Both the position numbers and the translations under genes were made by a program. A stretch of 64,000 bases of DNA from contig NZ_VZII01000037.1 of assembly GCF_009391885.1 (NCBI RefSeq), forward strand, positions 1-64,000, written 5' to 3'. Position 1 is the first letter of the stretch, and every line of letters starts with the position of its first letter. Below the pieces are notes generated by a model that was given only the letters and a program-made list of their open reading frames with translations, was not told the DNA's origin and did no database searches. The DNA comes from Pseudomonas sp. MN1F (lineage in GTDB: Bacteria > Pseudomonadota > Gammaproteobacteria > Pseudomonadales > Pseudomonadaceae). Below are positions 16,648 to 25,215 of the stretch, piece by piece.

Positions 16648-17643
16648 TTACTTGAAGCCCGTCACCGCATGCGGCACATAGGGCGCTTCCAGCCGGGCGA
16701 TTTCCTCGGCGCTCAGCTGGAATGCCAACGCCGCAATCGCGTCATCCAGCTGTGCCACTTTCGACGCCCCGACAATCGGCGCTGAAACACCGCGCTTGCC
16801 CAGCACCCAGGCCAGCGCCACCTGCGCCATTGGCACGCCGCGCTCGCCGGCGATCTGCTCGACCACGTCGATCACCCGGCCATCTTCCACTTCGGTCTTT
16901 TCGTAGAACGACTGCCCAGAAATGTCGGTACGGGTACGTGCGGTCTGCTGCCCATGGGGTCGGGTCAGCCGGCCGCGGGCCATCGGGCTCCAGGGCATCA
17001 GGCCGACACCTTGGTCGAGGCACAGCGGGATCATCTCGCGCTCTTCCTCGCGGTAGATCAGGTTGAGGTAGTTCTGCATCGACACGAAGCGGCTCCAGCC
17101 GTTGCTGGCCGCCACCTGCTGGGCCTTGGCGAACTGCCAGGCATACATCGACGACGCGCCGATGTAGCGCGCCTTGCCGGCCTTGACCACGTCGTGCAGG
17201 GCTTCCATGGTCTCTTCGATGGGCGTGTGGTAGTCCCAGCGGTGGATCTGGTACAGGTCGACGTAGTCGGTGCCCAGGCGGGCCAGGCTGGCGTCGATGT
17301 TGGCCATGATCGCCTTGCGCGACAGGCCTTGCTCGTTAGGGCGGGTGCTGCCTTGCCACATGTTGGCGGGGAAGAACACCTTGGTGGCGATCACCGTCTC
17401 GTCGCGGCGGGTGAATTCCTTGAGCAGCTTGCCGAGGATGATTTCCGAGGTGCCGGCCGAGTAGCTGTTGGCGGTGTCGAAGAAGTTGATGCCTTGCTCG
17501 ACGGCGTGGCGGATGATCGGGCGGCTGTCGGCTTCGCCCAGGGTCCAGGGGTGGGTGCCGGCATCCGGTTCGCCGAAGGTCATGCAGCCCAGGCACAGTT
17601 TCGAGATGTCCAGGCCGGTGTTGCCCAGTTTGACGTATTGCAT
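16648..17643 (-). CDS. Aldo/keto reductase
   Basis: This 331-residue TIM-barrel NADPH oxidoreductase has the catalytic set Asp in FFDTANSYSAG, Tyr in the same segment, Lys in VIATKVFF and His in LYQIHRWD, and the cofactor site near SAPIVGASKVAQLDDAI. It is of the YajO/YghZ-like group that reduces aldehydes and ketones. ATG 17643 has a GAGGAG ribosome site. It is a single gene between the convergent symporter and a co-oriented LysR gene about 100 bases upstream. The physiological substrate is unknown. Confidence 0.85.
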   Translation of the reverse strand: MQYVKLGNTGLDISKLCLGCMTFGEPDAGTHPWTLGEADSRPIIRHAVEQGINFFDTANSYSAGTSEIILGKLLKEFTRRDETVIATKVFFPANMWQGSTRPNEQGLSRKAIMANIDASLARLGTDYVDLYQIHRWDYHTPIEETMEALHDVVKAGKARYIGASSMYAWQFAKAQQVAASNGWSRFVSMQNYLNLIYREEEREMIPLCLDQGVGLMPWSPMARGRLTRPHGQQTARTRTDISGQSFYEKTEVEDGRVIDVVEQIAGERGVPMAQVALAWVLGKRGVSAPIVGASKVAQLDDAIAALAFQLSAEEIARLEAPYVPHAVTGFK

Positions 17644-17742
17644 CCGCTGCTCCTCAGTGATCGGTTGTGCGATGCAGGGAAGCTTAGCGGTGCTGGCTGG
17701 CTGCGAAAATTCCGAATCGGTGCAGGCGCCATCCGCAAAAAT

Positions 17743-18594
17743 TCACAAGCGCAGCAGCGGCTTCACCTGTTGCTGCAGGAAGTCGGTGACGGCCTTGATG
17801 CGCGGCGTGTTGCGTACATCCTCGTGCACCGCCAGCCAGATCTCGATGCTCATGGTCTGTTCATCTTTGCCGGCAACCTCCAGGCCATGCTCCTGCGCCA
17901 TGAACGCCGGCAGGCAGGCGACACCGACCCCGCCGGCCGCCGCCTGTGCCTGGATGCGCAGGTCGTTGCTCTGCAACACGAAGGGTTGGTTGCCGGTCTG
18001 GCTGAGCAGCCATTGTTGCTGCGGTGACTTGGCCTGGGATTCGTCGTAGCCGATGTAGCGTGGTGTGCCCGTGCTGCGCAGGTAGGTGGGGGCGGCGTAT
18101 AACCGGTAATCCAGATAACCGAGCAGGCTGGCGACCAGCGTCGGCTCGGTGGGCCTGGCCAGGGTGATGCTGATATCGGCTTCACGTCGGGCCAAAGAGG
18201 CCCGCGACTTGCTGCCGACCAGTTTCAGGCGCAGTTGCGGATAGCGCTGCATCAGCGCATCCAGGCGCCGGGCAATGATGCTGCCGAGCAGCGCGGGCGG
18301 GGCGGCCAGCACCACTTCACCTTCCACCTGTTGCTGGCCGGCATTGGCAAAGTGCTCCAGGGCGAACGACGACTGGGTCATCTGCTCAGCGTATTCGCCA
18401 ACCCGGCGACCTACCTCGGTCAGCGCGTAGGCCCTGGGGCGGCGGTCCACCAGCTTGAGGTTCAAGGCGGCCTCCAGCGCAGCGATGCGCCGGGCCACGG
18501 TGGCGTGGTCGACCCCCAACTGCCTGGCCGCTGCTGACAGCGAGCCGGTACCGACGAAGGCGGAGAAATGGCGCAGGTCTTCCCAATCGAACAT
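17743..18594 (-). CDS. LysR-family transcriptional regulator
   Basis: This 283-residue protein has an N-terminal winged HTH (residues 4-63: WEDLRHFSAFVGTGSLSAAARQLGVDHATVARRIAALE) and a substrate-binding domain with the short LysR co-inducer fold. The start is set at ATG 18594 (MFDWEDLRHF); an extra nine residues to 18621 do not match the family. It is divergent from another LysR gene 89 bases away and lies upstream of the aldo/keto reductase on the same strand, which it may control. Confidence 0.8.
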   Translation of the reverse strand: MFDWEDLRHFSAFVGTGSLSAAARQLGVDHATVARRIAALEAALNLKLVDRRPRAYALTEVGRRVGEYAEQMTQSSFALEHFANAGQQQVEGEVVLAAPPALLGSIIARRLDALMQRYPQLRLKLVGSKSRASLARREADISITLARPTEPTLVASLLGYLDYRLYAAPTYLRSTGTPRYIGYDESQAKSPQQQWLLSQTGNQPFVLQSNDLRIQAQAAAGGVGVACLPAFMAQEHGLEVAGKDEQTMSIEIWLAVHEDVRNTPRIKAVTDFLQQQVKPLLRL

Positions 18595-18683
18595 GGCGGG
18601 CCTCTGAAGTAGAGGGGCCATGATACGGCCTTATGCGCCCGGCAGGTGCTAGGATGGCTGCCATTTCCCGGCCAGGTACTGCC

Positions 18684-19595
18684 ATGCAACCGCTCGATCA
18701 CCTGTCGTTGCACCTGTTCATCGTGGTCTGCGAAGCCGGCACCATTGCGCGCGCCAGCGAGCGCGCGTTCATGGCGCCGTCGGCGGTCAGCAAGCGGATT
18801 TCGGACATCGAGGCGCGCTTTGGCACGGCGTTGCTCAAGCGCAGCAAGCGTGGCGTCGAGCCGACCCCGGCGGGCCTCGCGCTGCTGCGCCATGCGCGTG
18901 GCCTGACCCGGGCCATGGAGCGCCTGGACAGCGAATTGAGCGAGTACGCCGAAGGCGCGCGCGGGCATGTGCGGGTGCTGGCCAACGTGTCGTCGATCAT
19001 GGAGTTCCTGCCTGAGGAGCTGTCGGCGTTCATGCTCGCCAACCCGCTGATCCAGGCCGATATCGAGGAGCGTTTCAGCCCGGACGTGGTACGCGGTGTA
19101 GCGGAAGGCAGTGCCGACCTGGGCATCTGCCGCAAGTCCATGGCCGTCGGTGATCTGGAGTTCGTGCCGTACCGCCAGGACCACCTGGCCGTGGTGGTCG
19201 GCGCCGATCACCCGTTGGCCGGGCGTGGCAGCATCGCTTTCGAAGAGACGCTGGATTACGAGCACCTGGGTTTGTCGGCCTTCGCCACGCTCAATACCTT
19301 CATGCGCAACAGCGCCGAGGCGGCCGGCAAGGAATTGCGTTTTCGCTCGTACGTGTCGTCGTTCGATGCGGCCTATCGCCTGGTGCAGTTCGGCCTGGGC
19401 CTGGCGGTGTTCCCGCAGGAGGCAGTGGCGCGCTACGCGCAGCTGTTCGGCCTGCGGGTGATCCCGCTGAGCGATGACTGGGCGCTGGGCGAATTCGTCA
19501 TCTGCATGCGCGACCGCCATGCCTTGAGCCTGTCTGCGCGTCGCCTGCTCGACCATTTGCTGCTGCGCGCGCCGGCCTGGCAAACACGGGGTTGA
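18684..19595 (+). CDS. LysR-family transcriptional regulator
   Basis: This 303-residue protein has a HTH at residues 5-64 (HLSLHLFIVVCEAGTIARASERAFMAPSAVSKRISDIEARFG) and a full effector domain. It is transcribed in the same direction as the lyase/CoA-transferase operon that starts 98 bases downstream and is the likely activator of that operon. ATG 18684 follows CCAGGTACTGCC and matches the family N-terminus. A hairpin overlaps its stop codon. Confidence 0.8.
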   Translation: MQPLDHLSLHLFIVVCEAGTIARASERAFMAPSAVSKRISDIEARFGTALLKRSKRGVEPTPAGLALLRHARGLTRAMERLDSELSEYAEGARGHVRVLANVSSIMEFLPEELSAFMLANPLIQADIEERFSPDVVRGVAEGSADLGICRKSMAVGDLEFVPYRQDHLAVVVGADHPLAGRGSIAFEETLDYEHLGLSAFATLNTFMRNSAEAAGKELRFRSYVSSFDAAYRLVQFGLGLAVFPQEAVARYAQLFGLRVIPLSDDWALGEFVICMRDRHALSLSARRLLDHLLLRAPAWQTRG

Positions 19596-19619
19596 TCCAT
19601 CGCGGTTGACGATGGATCA
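19593..19619 (+). terminator. Inverted repeat at the end of the LysR gene
   Basis: TGATCCATCG (19593-19602) pairs perfectly with CGATGGATCA (19610-19619) over a 7-base loop and includes the LysR stop codon. There is no T-tract directly after it, so it may be a weak terminator or a regulator binding site for the downstream operon. Confidence 0.4.
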
Positions 19620-19693
19620 GCCCGTGAAACACGTCTTTTCTGCCTGTCGTCCTGCTCTTAGTCTGGCCCCACGCTTCAGACAGAGAGACCGCG

Positions 19694-20614
19694 ATGACAA
19701 CAATAACAATCAATGAAGTCGGCATGCGCGATGGGTTGCAAAGCCTGCACACGGTGATGCCGACCGCCGCCAAGTTGCGCTGGATCGACAGTGCCTATGC
19801 TGCTGGCGTGCGCCATATGGAAGTCGCCTCGTTCGTGCCGGCCCGGCTGCTGCCGCAGATGGCCGATGCCAAGCAGGTAGTGGCCCACGCTCTGACCTAT
19901 CCCGATCTGCTGGTGACGGTGCTGGCGCCTAATCTGCGCGGAGCGCAGGATGCGCTGGAATCCGGCGCCCAGCGGATTGTCGCACCGGTATCGGTCAGCA
20001 CCGCCCACAGCCTGGCCAACGTGCGCCGCACACCCCAGGAAATGGTCGAGGAACTGGGGCGCATGTGCCAGCTGCGCAGTGAACTGGGGCGTCATGAGGT
20101 GCAGATGATCGCCGGCATGTCGGTGGCTTTTGGCTGCACCCGCCAGGGTGAGGTGCCGCTGGGCGATCTGTGCGAATTGACCCGACAGGTGATCGAGGCA
20201 GGTTGTGATTTGGTCTCGCTGGGCGATACCACCGGCTACGCCAACCCTGCCCAGGTGGCGACGGTGATCCAGGCCGTACGGGCGATTGCCGGCGAGCGCT
20301 TGCGCGCCGCGCACTTCCACGACACCCGTGGCCTGGCCCTGGCCAACAGCCTGGTGGCGGTGCAGCAGGGCATCCGCGAGCTGGATGCCTCGCTCGCCGG
20401 CCTGGGCGGTTGCCCGTTCGCACCGGGGGCGTCGGGCAATACGGTGACCGAGGACCTGGTGTTCATGCTGCAAAGCATGGGCTTTGACACCGGGATCGAC
20501 CTGCCGGCACTGATCGCCTCGCGCCAGCTGTTGCGTGAGGCGCTGCCGGATGAACCGCTTTACGGCGCCATTGCCCGCGCCGGCCTGCCGCTCAACTACC
20601 CAGGAAATGCGTAA
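19694..20614 (+). CDS. HMG-CoA-lyase-like aldolase
   Basis: This 306-residue TIM-barrel lyase carries the HMGL-like pattern: INEVGMRDGLQ at the N-terminus (catalytic Arg-Asp), VEVASFV-type HMEVASFVPARLLPQM, SVSTAHSLANV, SLGDTTGYANP and HFHDTRG (metal His-x-His), and GLGGCPFAPGASGNTVTEDLV with the catalytic Cys loop. The family cleaves 3-hydroxy-3-methylglutaryl-CoA to acetoacetate and acetyl-CoA, or related 3-hydroxy-acyl-CoA compounds. It overlaps the CoA-transferase start by one base, so a free acid would be activated by that enzyme and cleaved here. Two CA motifs cover its first codons. Confidence 0.85.
   Translation: MTTITINEVGMRDGLQSLHTVMPTAAKLRWIDSAYAAGVRHMEVASFVPARLLPQMADAKQVVAHALTYPDLLVTVLAPNLRGAQDALESGAQRIVAPVSVSTAHSLANVRRTPQEMVEELGRMCQLRSELGRHEVQMIAGMSVAFGCTRQGEVPLGDLCELTRQVIEAGCDLVSLGDTTGYANPAQVATVIQAVRAIAGERLRAAHFHDTRGLALANSLVAVQQGIRELDASLAGLGGCPFAPGASGNTVTEDLVFMLQSMGFDTGIDLPALIASRQLLREALPDEPLYGAIARAGLPLNYPGNA
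19699..19709 (+). promoter_or_regulatory. Overlapping Hfq/Crc-type CA motifs in the lyase start
   Basis: AACAATAA (19699-19706) and AATAACAA (19702-19709) both match AAYAAYAA and lie in codons 2-6 of the lyase gene. Position and density make this the strongest candidate Crc site of the operon. Confidence 0.5.
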
Positions 20615-21816
20615 TGTCCAGACTCCCGTTGGACGGCATTCGTGTCGTCGAGATTTCGCACATGGTCATGGGCCCCACCTGTGGCATGATCCTGGGCGAC
20701 CTGGGTGCCGAAGTGATCAAGATCGAGCCCACCCGCGGTGACGGCACACGCCGCTTGCTGGGGGCCGGGGCGGGGTTCTTCCGCACCTTCAACCGCAACA
20801 AGCAGTGCATCGCCGTCGACCTCGACACGCCCCAGGGCCGTGAGGCGGTGCTGGCGCTGATCGACAGCGCCGACGTGTTCATCGAGAACTTCAAGCCCGG
20901 GCGCATGCACACACTGGGCTTCGACTGCGCCACGTTGCGCCAGCGCAACCCGCGCCTGGTCTATGCCTCGCACAAGGGCTTCCTCAGTGGCCCGTACGAC
21001 AACCGCCTGGCGCTCGACGAAGTGGTGCAGATGATGGCCGGCCTTGCCTACATGACCGGGCCGGTGGGCCGCCCCCTGCGCGCCGGCAGTTCGGTGAACG
21101 ACATCATGGGCGGCATGTTCGGCGCCATTGGTGTGCTGGCCGCGCTCAACGAGCGCAACGCCACGGGTGTCGGCCGCGAAGTGCAGAGCGCACTGTACGA
21201 GAACTGCGTGTTGCTCGCGGCCCAGCACATGCAGCAGTACGTGGTCACCGGCCAGGCTGCGGCGCCGATGCCCAACCGCATCAGCGCCTGGGCCATCTAT
21301 GACGTGTTCACCTTCGCGGGCGGCGAGCAGATGTTCGTCGCTGCCACGGGCGAAGGCCAGTGGCAGGCCCTGTGCCAGTTGCTGGGCCAGACGGCCTTGC
21401 TTGATGACCCGACGCTGGCGACCAACAATGACCGGGTATTACAGCGGCCGCGGTTGCTGGCGCACCTGGCCGAAGTGTTCGCCAACCTTGATGCCCAGCA
21501 ATTGGCCGTGGAACTGGAGGCCAACGGCATTCCTTTCGCGCCGATCCGCCGCCCGGAAGAGCTGTTCGACGACCCGCACCTGACCCAGAGCGGTGGCATG
21601 GCGGACCTGCTGCTGGAGGATGGCAGCAGCACGCCGATGCCCTTGCTGCCGCTGTCGCTGGATGGCCAGCGCCTGCAGCCGCGCCGGCCGATCCCGCGGA
21701 TTGGCGAGCACACGCACAAGGTCATGCGCGAGCTGGGCTACAGCGATGAACACATCGCCGAGCTGTGTGCGGCCGGCGTGCTGAAAACCGACGAGCAGAG
21801 CCAGGGAGCGCACTGA
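20614..21816 (+). CDS. CaiB/BaiF (type III) CoA-transferase
   Basis: This 400-residue protein has the family N-terminus LDGIRVVEISHMVMGPTCGMILGDLGAEVIKIEP, FNRNKQCIAVDLDTPQGREAV, DVFIENFKPG and a catalytic Asp expected near the GRPLRAGSSVNDIMGG segment. Type III transferases move CoA between acids, for example glutarate/HMG, carnitine or oxalate. Its ATG overlaps the lyase stop. The pair suggests CoA activation of a 3-hydroxy dicarboxylic acid such as 3-hydroxy-3-methylglutarate followed by cleavage. The next gene starts immediately after its stop. Confidence 0.85.
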   Translation: MSRLPLDGIRVVEISHMVMGPTCGMILGDLGAEVIKIEPTRGDGTRRLLGAGAGFFRTFNRNKQCIAVDLDTPQGREAVLALIDSADVFIENFKPGRMHTLGFDCATLRQRNPRLVYASHKGFLSGPYDNRLALDEVVQMMAGLAYMTGPVGRPLRAGSSVNDIMGGMFGAIGVLAALNERNATGVGREVQSALYENCVLLAAQHMQQYVVTGQAAAPMPNRISAWAIYDVFTFAGGEQMFVAATGEGQWQALCQLLGQTALLDDPTLATNNDRVLQRPRLLAHLAEVFANLDAQQLAVELEANGIPFAPIRRPEELFDDPHLTQSGGMADLLLEDGSSTPMPLLPLSLDGQRLQPRRPIPRIGEHTHKVMRELGYSDEHIAELCAAGVLKTDEQSQGAH

Positions 21817-22341
21817 ATGGCGATCTATCGATACGACACACTGACGCCGCACATTCACCCGGAAACGTTCGTTGCCGAGGACGCCACGGTTATCGGCGAT
21901 GTCACCCTGGCGCAGGGTGTGAGCGTGTGGCCACAGGCGGTGCTGCGCGGTGACAACGAGCCGATCCGCGTCGGCCAGCACAGCAACGTGCAGGAAGGGG
22001 CGGTGCTGCATGCCGACCCAGGCTTTGCCCTGACCGTGGGCTGCAACGTCACCATCGGCCACCAGGCCATGCTGCACGGCTGCAGCATCGGTGATGGCGC
22101 GCTGGTCGGGATCCAGGCCGTGGTGCTCAATGGCGCGGTGATTGGCCGCAACTGCCTGGTCGGTGCCGGCGCCGTCGTCACCGAAGGCAAGGTGTTCCCT
22201 GACAATTCGCTGATCCTCGGTGCGCCGGCCAAGGTGGTACGTGAACTGAGCCCCGAAGCCATCGCCGGCATGCAGGCCAATGCCGCCGAGTACGTGCGCA
22301 AGGGCCAGGCCTTCAAGGACAAGCTCGTGCGCATTGGCTGA
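21817..22341 (+). CDS. Gamma-carbonic-anhydrase-like left-handed beta-helix protein (CaiE/YrdA type)
   Basis: This 174-residue protein consists of hexapeptide repeats (for example VIGDVTLAQGVSVW, IRVGQHSNVQEGAVLHAD, VTIGHQAMLHGCSIGDGALVG). It has the metal ligands of the family: His in QEGAVLHAD and the GHQAMLHG pair. It starts directly at the base after the CoA-transferase stop, so it is in the operon. Homologues next to CoA-transferases (CaiE with CaiB) help CoA metabolism in ways not fully defined. Carbonic anhydrase activity is possible but not implied by context. Confidence 0.8.
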   Translation: MAIYRYDTLTPHIHPETFVAEDATVIGDVTLAQGVSVWPQAVLRGDNEPIRVGQHSNVQEGAVLHADPGFALTVGCNVTIGHQAMLHGCSIGDGALVGIQAVVLNGAVIGRNCLVGAGAVVTEGKVFPDNSLILGAPAKVVRELSPEAIAGMQANAAEYVRKGQAFKDKLVRIG

Positions 22342-22408
22342 CCCGTTGCACGCGGTGCCCACCACGGGCGCCGTCGCTCTCCAATAATTACAAGAATGGA
22401 GATCCACC

Positions 22409-23725
22409 ATGGTTGCCTTGACCGGCGAAGTGGCGCGCGAGCGCGCCGACAGCCACATCAATGAACTGCTGTTGTACCGCCGCGTGGCCTGGCGCATCAT
22501 GCCGCTGGCCATCATCTGCTTCCTGTTTTCCTACTTCGACCGCATCAACATCAGCTTCGCCAAGACCCAGATGCAGGCTGAACTGGGCCTGAGCGACGCG
22601 GCCTATGGCCTGGCCGCGAGCATGTTCTTCATCGGCTATGTGCTGTTCGAAGTACCGAGCAGCCTGGGCCTCAAACGCTACGGGGCGCCGGCCTGGATCT
22701 GCCGGATCATGGTGTCCTGGGGCCTGGCCACGGCGGCGCTGGTGTTCGCCTACACCCAGTACACGCTGTATTTCCTGCGCTTTCTGATCGGGGTGATGGA
22801 GGCCGGTTTCGGCCCGGCGATCCTGTTCTACCTGGCCTGCTGGTTCCCGCGCAAGCACCTGGCAAAGATGAACGGCCTGTGGTTCCTCGCCGTGCCCCTG
22901 GCTGGCGCGGTGGGTGGGCCGGCAGCGGGCTTCCTGCTGGGGACCATGGACGGCGTGCTGGGCCTGGCCGGCTGGCACTGGCTGTTCCTGATGTCGGGGT
23001 TGCCGTGTGTGCTGCTGGGCGTGCTGGTGCTGTGGAAGCTGGACCGCGACATCGAGTCGGCCCGCTGGCTGAGCCGCGAGGAAAAAGACCTGCTGGCGGA
23101 GAACCTGGCCCAGGACAGGCGCGTGCAGAAACCGGTGATGGGGTCGATCTGGCGGGTACTGCTGACCCGTGAAGTGGCGATCATGGCGTTCATCTACTAC
23201 GTGGTGAAAACCGCGTCCTACGGCCTGAACTTCTGGATGCCGCACCTGATCAAGTCGTCCGGCGTGCAGGACATGCTGTGGGTCGGCATGCTGTCGGCAC
23301 TGCCCTATGCGGTGGCCTGCATCGGCATGGTGCTGCTGACCCGGCACTCCGACCGCACCGGCGAACGCAAACGCTACCTGGTGTACTGCCTGCTGGCGTC
23401 GGCGCTGGGCTACCTGCTGGCCTGCCTGTTCGCGGACTCGTCCTGGGCGATGATGGCGGCGCTGGTGCTGGCCACGGCAGGCACCTTCATCGCCATCCCG
23501 ATCTTCTGGACCATCCCCCAGTCGACCTTCTCGGGCCTGGCCATCGCCACCGGTACGGCGGCGATCAACTCGGTCGGCCAGTTGAGCGGCATCGTCGCGC
23601 CGGTGATGGTCGGCAAGATCAACGACCTCAGCGGCAGCAGCTACATGGGCATGCTGTCGATTGCCCCGCTGATCCTGATCGCCTGCCTGGTGGTGATGCG
23701 CTACGTCAAAAACCCCAAAGCCTGA
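22409..23725 (+). CDS. MFS transporter, anion:cation symporter (ACS) type
   Basis: This 438-residue inner-membrane protein has 12 predicted helices. It starts with the ACS-type motif YRRVAWRIMPLAIICFLFSYFDRINISFAKTQM and has GVMEAGFGPAILFYLACWFPRKHLAKMNGLW. This family carries organic anions such as tartrate, hexuronate, phthalate and 2-ketogluconate. It follows the beta-helix gene by 67 bases, with GGAGATCC as ribosome site and a near-match CA motif (AATAATTA) upstream. It is probably the inner-membrane entry step for the acid cleaved by the lyase. Confidence 0.85.
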   Translation: MVALTGEVARERADSHINELLLYRRVAWRIMPLAIICFLFSYFDRINISFAKTQMQAELGLSDAAYGLAASMFFIGYVLFEVPSSLGLKRYGAPAWICRIMVSWGLATAALVFAYTQYTLYFLRFLIGVMEAGFGPAILFYLACWFPRKHLAKMNGLWFLAVPLAGAVGGPAAGFLLGTMDGVLGLAGWHWLFLMSGLPCVLLGVLVLWKLDRDIESARWLSREEKDLLAENLAQDRRVQKPVMGSIWRVLLTREVAIMAFIYYVVKTASYGLNFWMPHLIKSSGVQDMLWVGMLSALPYAVACIGMVLLTRHSDRTGERKRYLVYCLLASALGYLLACLFADSSWAMMAALVLATAGTFIAIPIFWTIPQSTFSGLAIATGTAAINSVGQLSGIVAPVMVGKINDLSGSSYMGMLSIAPLILIACLVVMRYVKNPKA

Positions 23726-23746
23726 ACCCCAACGCTTTCCTACAAG

Positions 23747-23754
23747 AACAACAA
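23747..23754 (+). promoter_or_regulatory. Hfq/Crc-type CA motif before the porin
   Basis: AACAACAA lies 9 bases before ATG 23764, in the context CAAGAACAACAAGG, the same leader layout as at 15268 and 32115. Confidence 0.5.
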
Positions 23755-23763
23755 GGCGTAACC

Positions 23764-25047
23764 ATGAATATTTCCCTCTCCCGGCGGGCATCGCTGATGC
23801 TCGCGGCGCTTGGCTGCGCGTGCCAGGTGGCCCAAGCAGGCGTTGTCGACGAAAGCAAGGGCAGCCTGGAGCTGCGCAACTTCTACTTCGACCGCGATTT
23901 CCATGGCGATACCGCCACCCAGTCGCGGCGCGGCGAATGGGCCCAGGGCTTCATGCTCAAGTGGCAGTCCGGCTACACCGACGGGGTTGTCGGCTTTGGC
24001 CTGGATGCAGCCGGCATGCTGGGCATCAAGCTCGATTCTTCGCCCGACCGCAGTGGCACCGGGTTGTTGCCGCGCGGCAGCGACAAGCGCGCGGTGGACG
24101 ACTATGGCAAGGCGGTCGCCACGTTCAAGGCGAAGCTGTCGCGCAGCGAATTGCAGGTCGGCGGGCTGAGCCCGCAGTTGCCGCTGCTGGCGTCGAACTA
24201 CAGTCGGCTGTTCCCGCAGTGGTTCAACGGCGCGCAACTGGTCAGCAAGGATCTGGACGATTTCACCTTCACCGTGCTGCAGGTGGATGCGACCAAGCTG
24301 CGGGACTCCACCGATTTCGAAGACCTGACGGCGATGGCGCAACAGGGCGCCTATTCAGCGACGGTGAGCAGTGACCGCTTGTATTACGCCGGGGCGGATT
24401 ACCAGCCACTGAAGAACCTGACCGTAAGCCTGCACACCAGCGAGCTCGAAGACCTGTTCCACCGTGATTTCGCGGGTTTCAAATACCGCGTTGCCGTTGG
24501 GCCGGGTGAGGCGTTCACCGAGTGGCGCTGGTTCAACGCCAGGGAACAGGGCAGGGCGTTGCTGGGGGAGGTGGACAACCGCACCTTGAGCACCAACGTT
24601 GGCTACAGCCTGCGCGGCCATACCTTCAGTGGTGGCTATCAGAAGGTCAGCGGCGATACCGCCTACGCCTATGTCGGCGGTACCGATACCTACCTGTTCA
24701 GCGAGCAACAGGTCAGCACCTTTGCCCTGGCCAACGAGCGTGCCTGGATGCTGCGCTACGACTACAACTTTGCCGCTTTGGGCATGCCTGGCCTGACCTT
24801 CAACGTGCGCTACGTGAAGGGTGATCAGGTCGACCCGCAGCGTATCGCCACGGCCAAGGGCAGGGCGCTCGAGGCACGGGGTGGTGAAGGCGAGGAGTGG
24901 GAGCGGACCACGGACATCACCTATGTGGTGCAGTCGGGGGCACTCAGGAACGTGTCGCTGCGCTGGCGCAATGCGAGCATGCGCTCGAACTTTGCCGATG
25001 CGGCGGACGAGAACCGGGTGATTGTTGGCTATAGCTTCGAATTCTAG
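23764..25047 (+). CDS. OprD-family outer-membrane porin
   Basis: This 427-residue protein has a signal peptide (residues 1-25, ending CQVAQA) and then the OprD start GVVDESKGSLELRNFYFDRDF. Alternating hydrophobic strands run to the C-terminus, which ends in Phe (VIVGYSFEF), as outer-membrane assembly requires. QSGYTDGVVGFGLDAAGMLGIKLD is typical of the family. ATG 23764 is chosen because the longer open frame is only a shadow of the transporter gene. It is the last gene of the lyase operon and should admit the same organic acid. Confidence 0.85.
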   Translation: MNISLSRRASLMLAALGCACQVAQAGVVDESKGSLELRNFYFDRDFHGDTATQSRRGEWAQGFMLKWQSGYTDGVVGFGLDAAGMLGIKLDSSPDRSGTGLLPRGSDKRAVDDYGKAVATFKAKLSRSELQVGGLSPQLPLLASNYSRLFPQWFNGAQLVSKDLDDFTFTVLQVDATKLRDSTDFEDLTAMAQQGAYSATVSSDRLYYAGADYQPLKNLTVSLHTSELEDLFHRDFAGFKYRVAVGPGEAFTEWRWFNAREQGRALLGEVDNRTLSTNVGYSLRGHTFSGGYQKVSGDTAYAYVGGTDTYLFSEQQVSTFALANERAWMLRYDYNFAALGMPGLTFNVRYVKGDQVDPQRIATAKGRALEARGGEGEEWERTTDITYVVQSGALRNVSLRWRNASMRSNFADAADENRVIVGYSFEF

Positions 25048-25102
25048 GGTTTTGGCAGTTTTAAGGCGGGAGGCGTGTCAAGGTTCAGGATGTCGCAGGG
25101 TA

Positions 25103-25116
25103 TGAAACCGGTTTCA
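25103..25116. promoter_or_regulatory. PtxS operator upstream of the gluconate dehydrogenase operon
   Basis: TGAAACCGGTTTCA is a perfect 14-bp palindrome, identical to the known PtxS box. It lies 100 bases before the first dehydrogenase gene. PtxS is known to repress these genes until 2-ketogluconate is present. Confidence 0.85.
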
Positions 25117-25215
25117 AAAGATGTCCAAACCAGCTAGATTACGCGGCTTTTCCGGCCCCGGCCGGACACCAGATGGCGCAACCCAAGGCCGCCCCGATGC
25201 TGATGAGGACCCGAA

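Noticed and set aside
21817..22341. A housekeeping carbonic anhydrase role
   Set aside because: The gene is welded into a CoA-transferase operon, as CaiE is; activity as carbonic anhydrase cannot be claimed from the fold.
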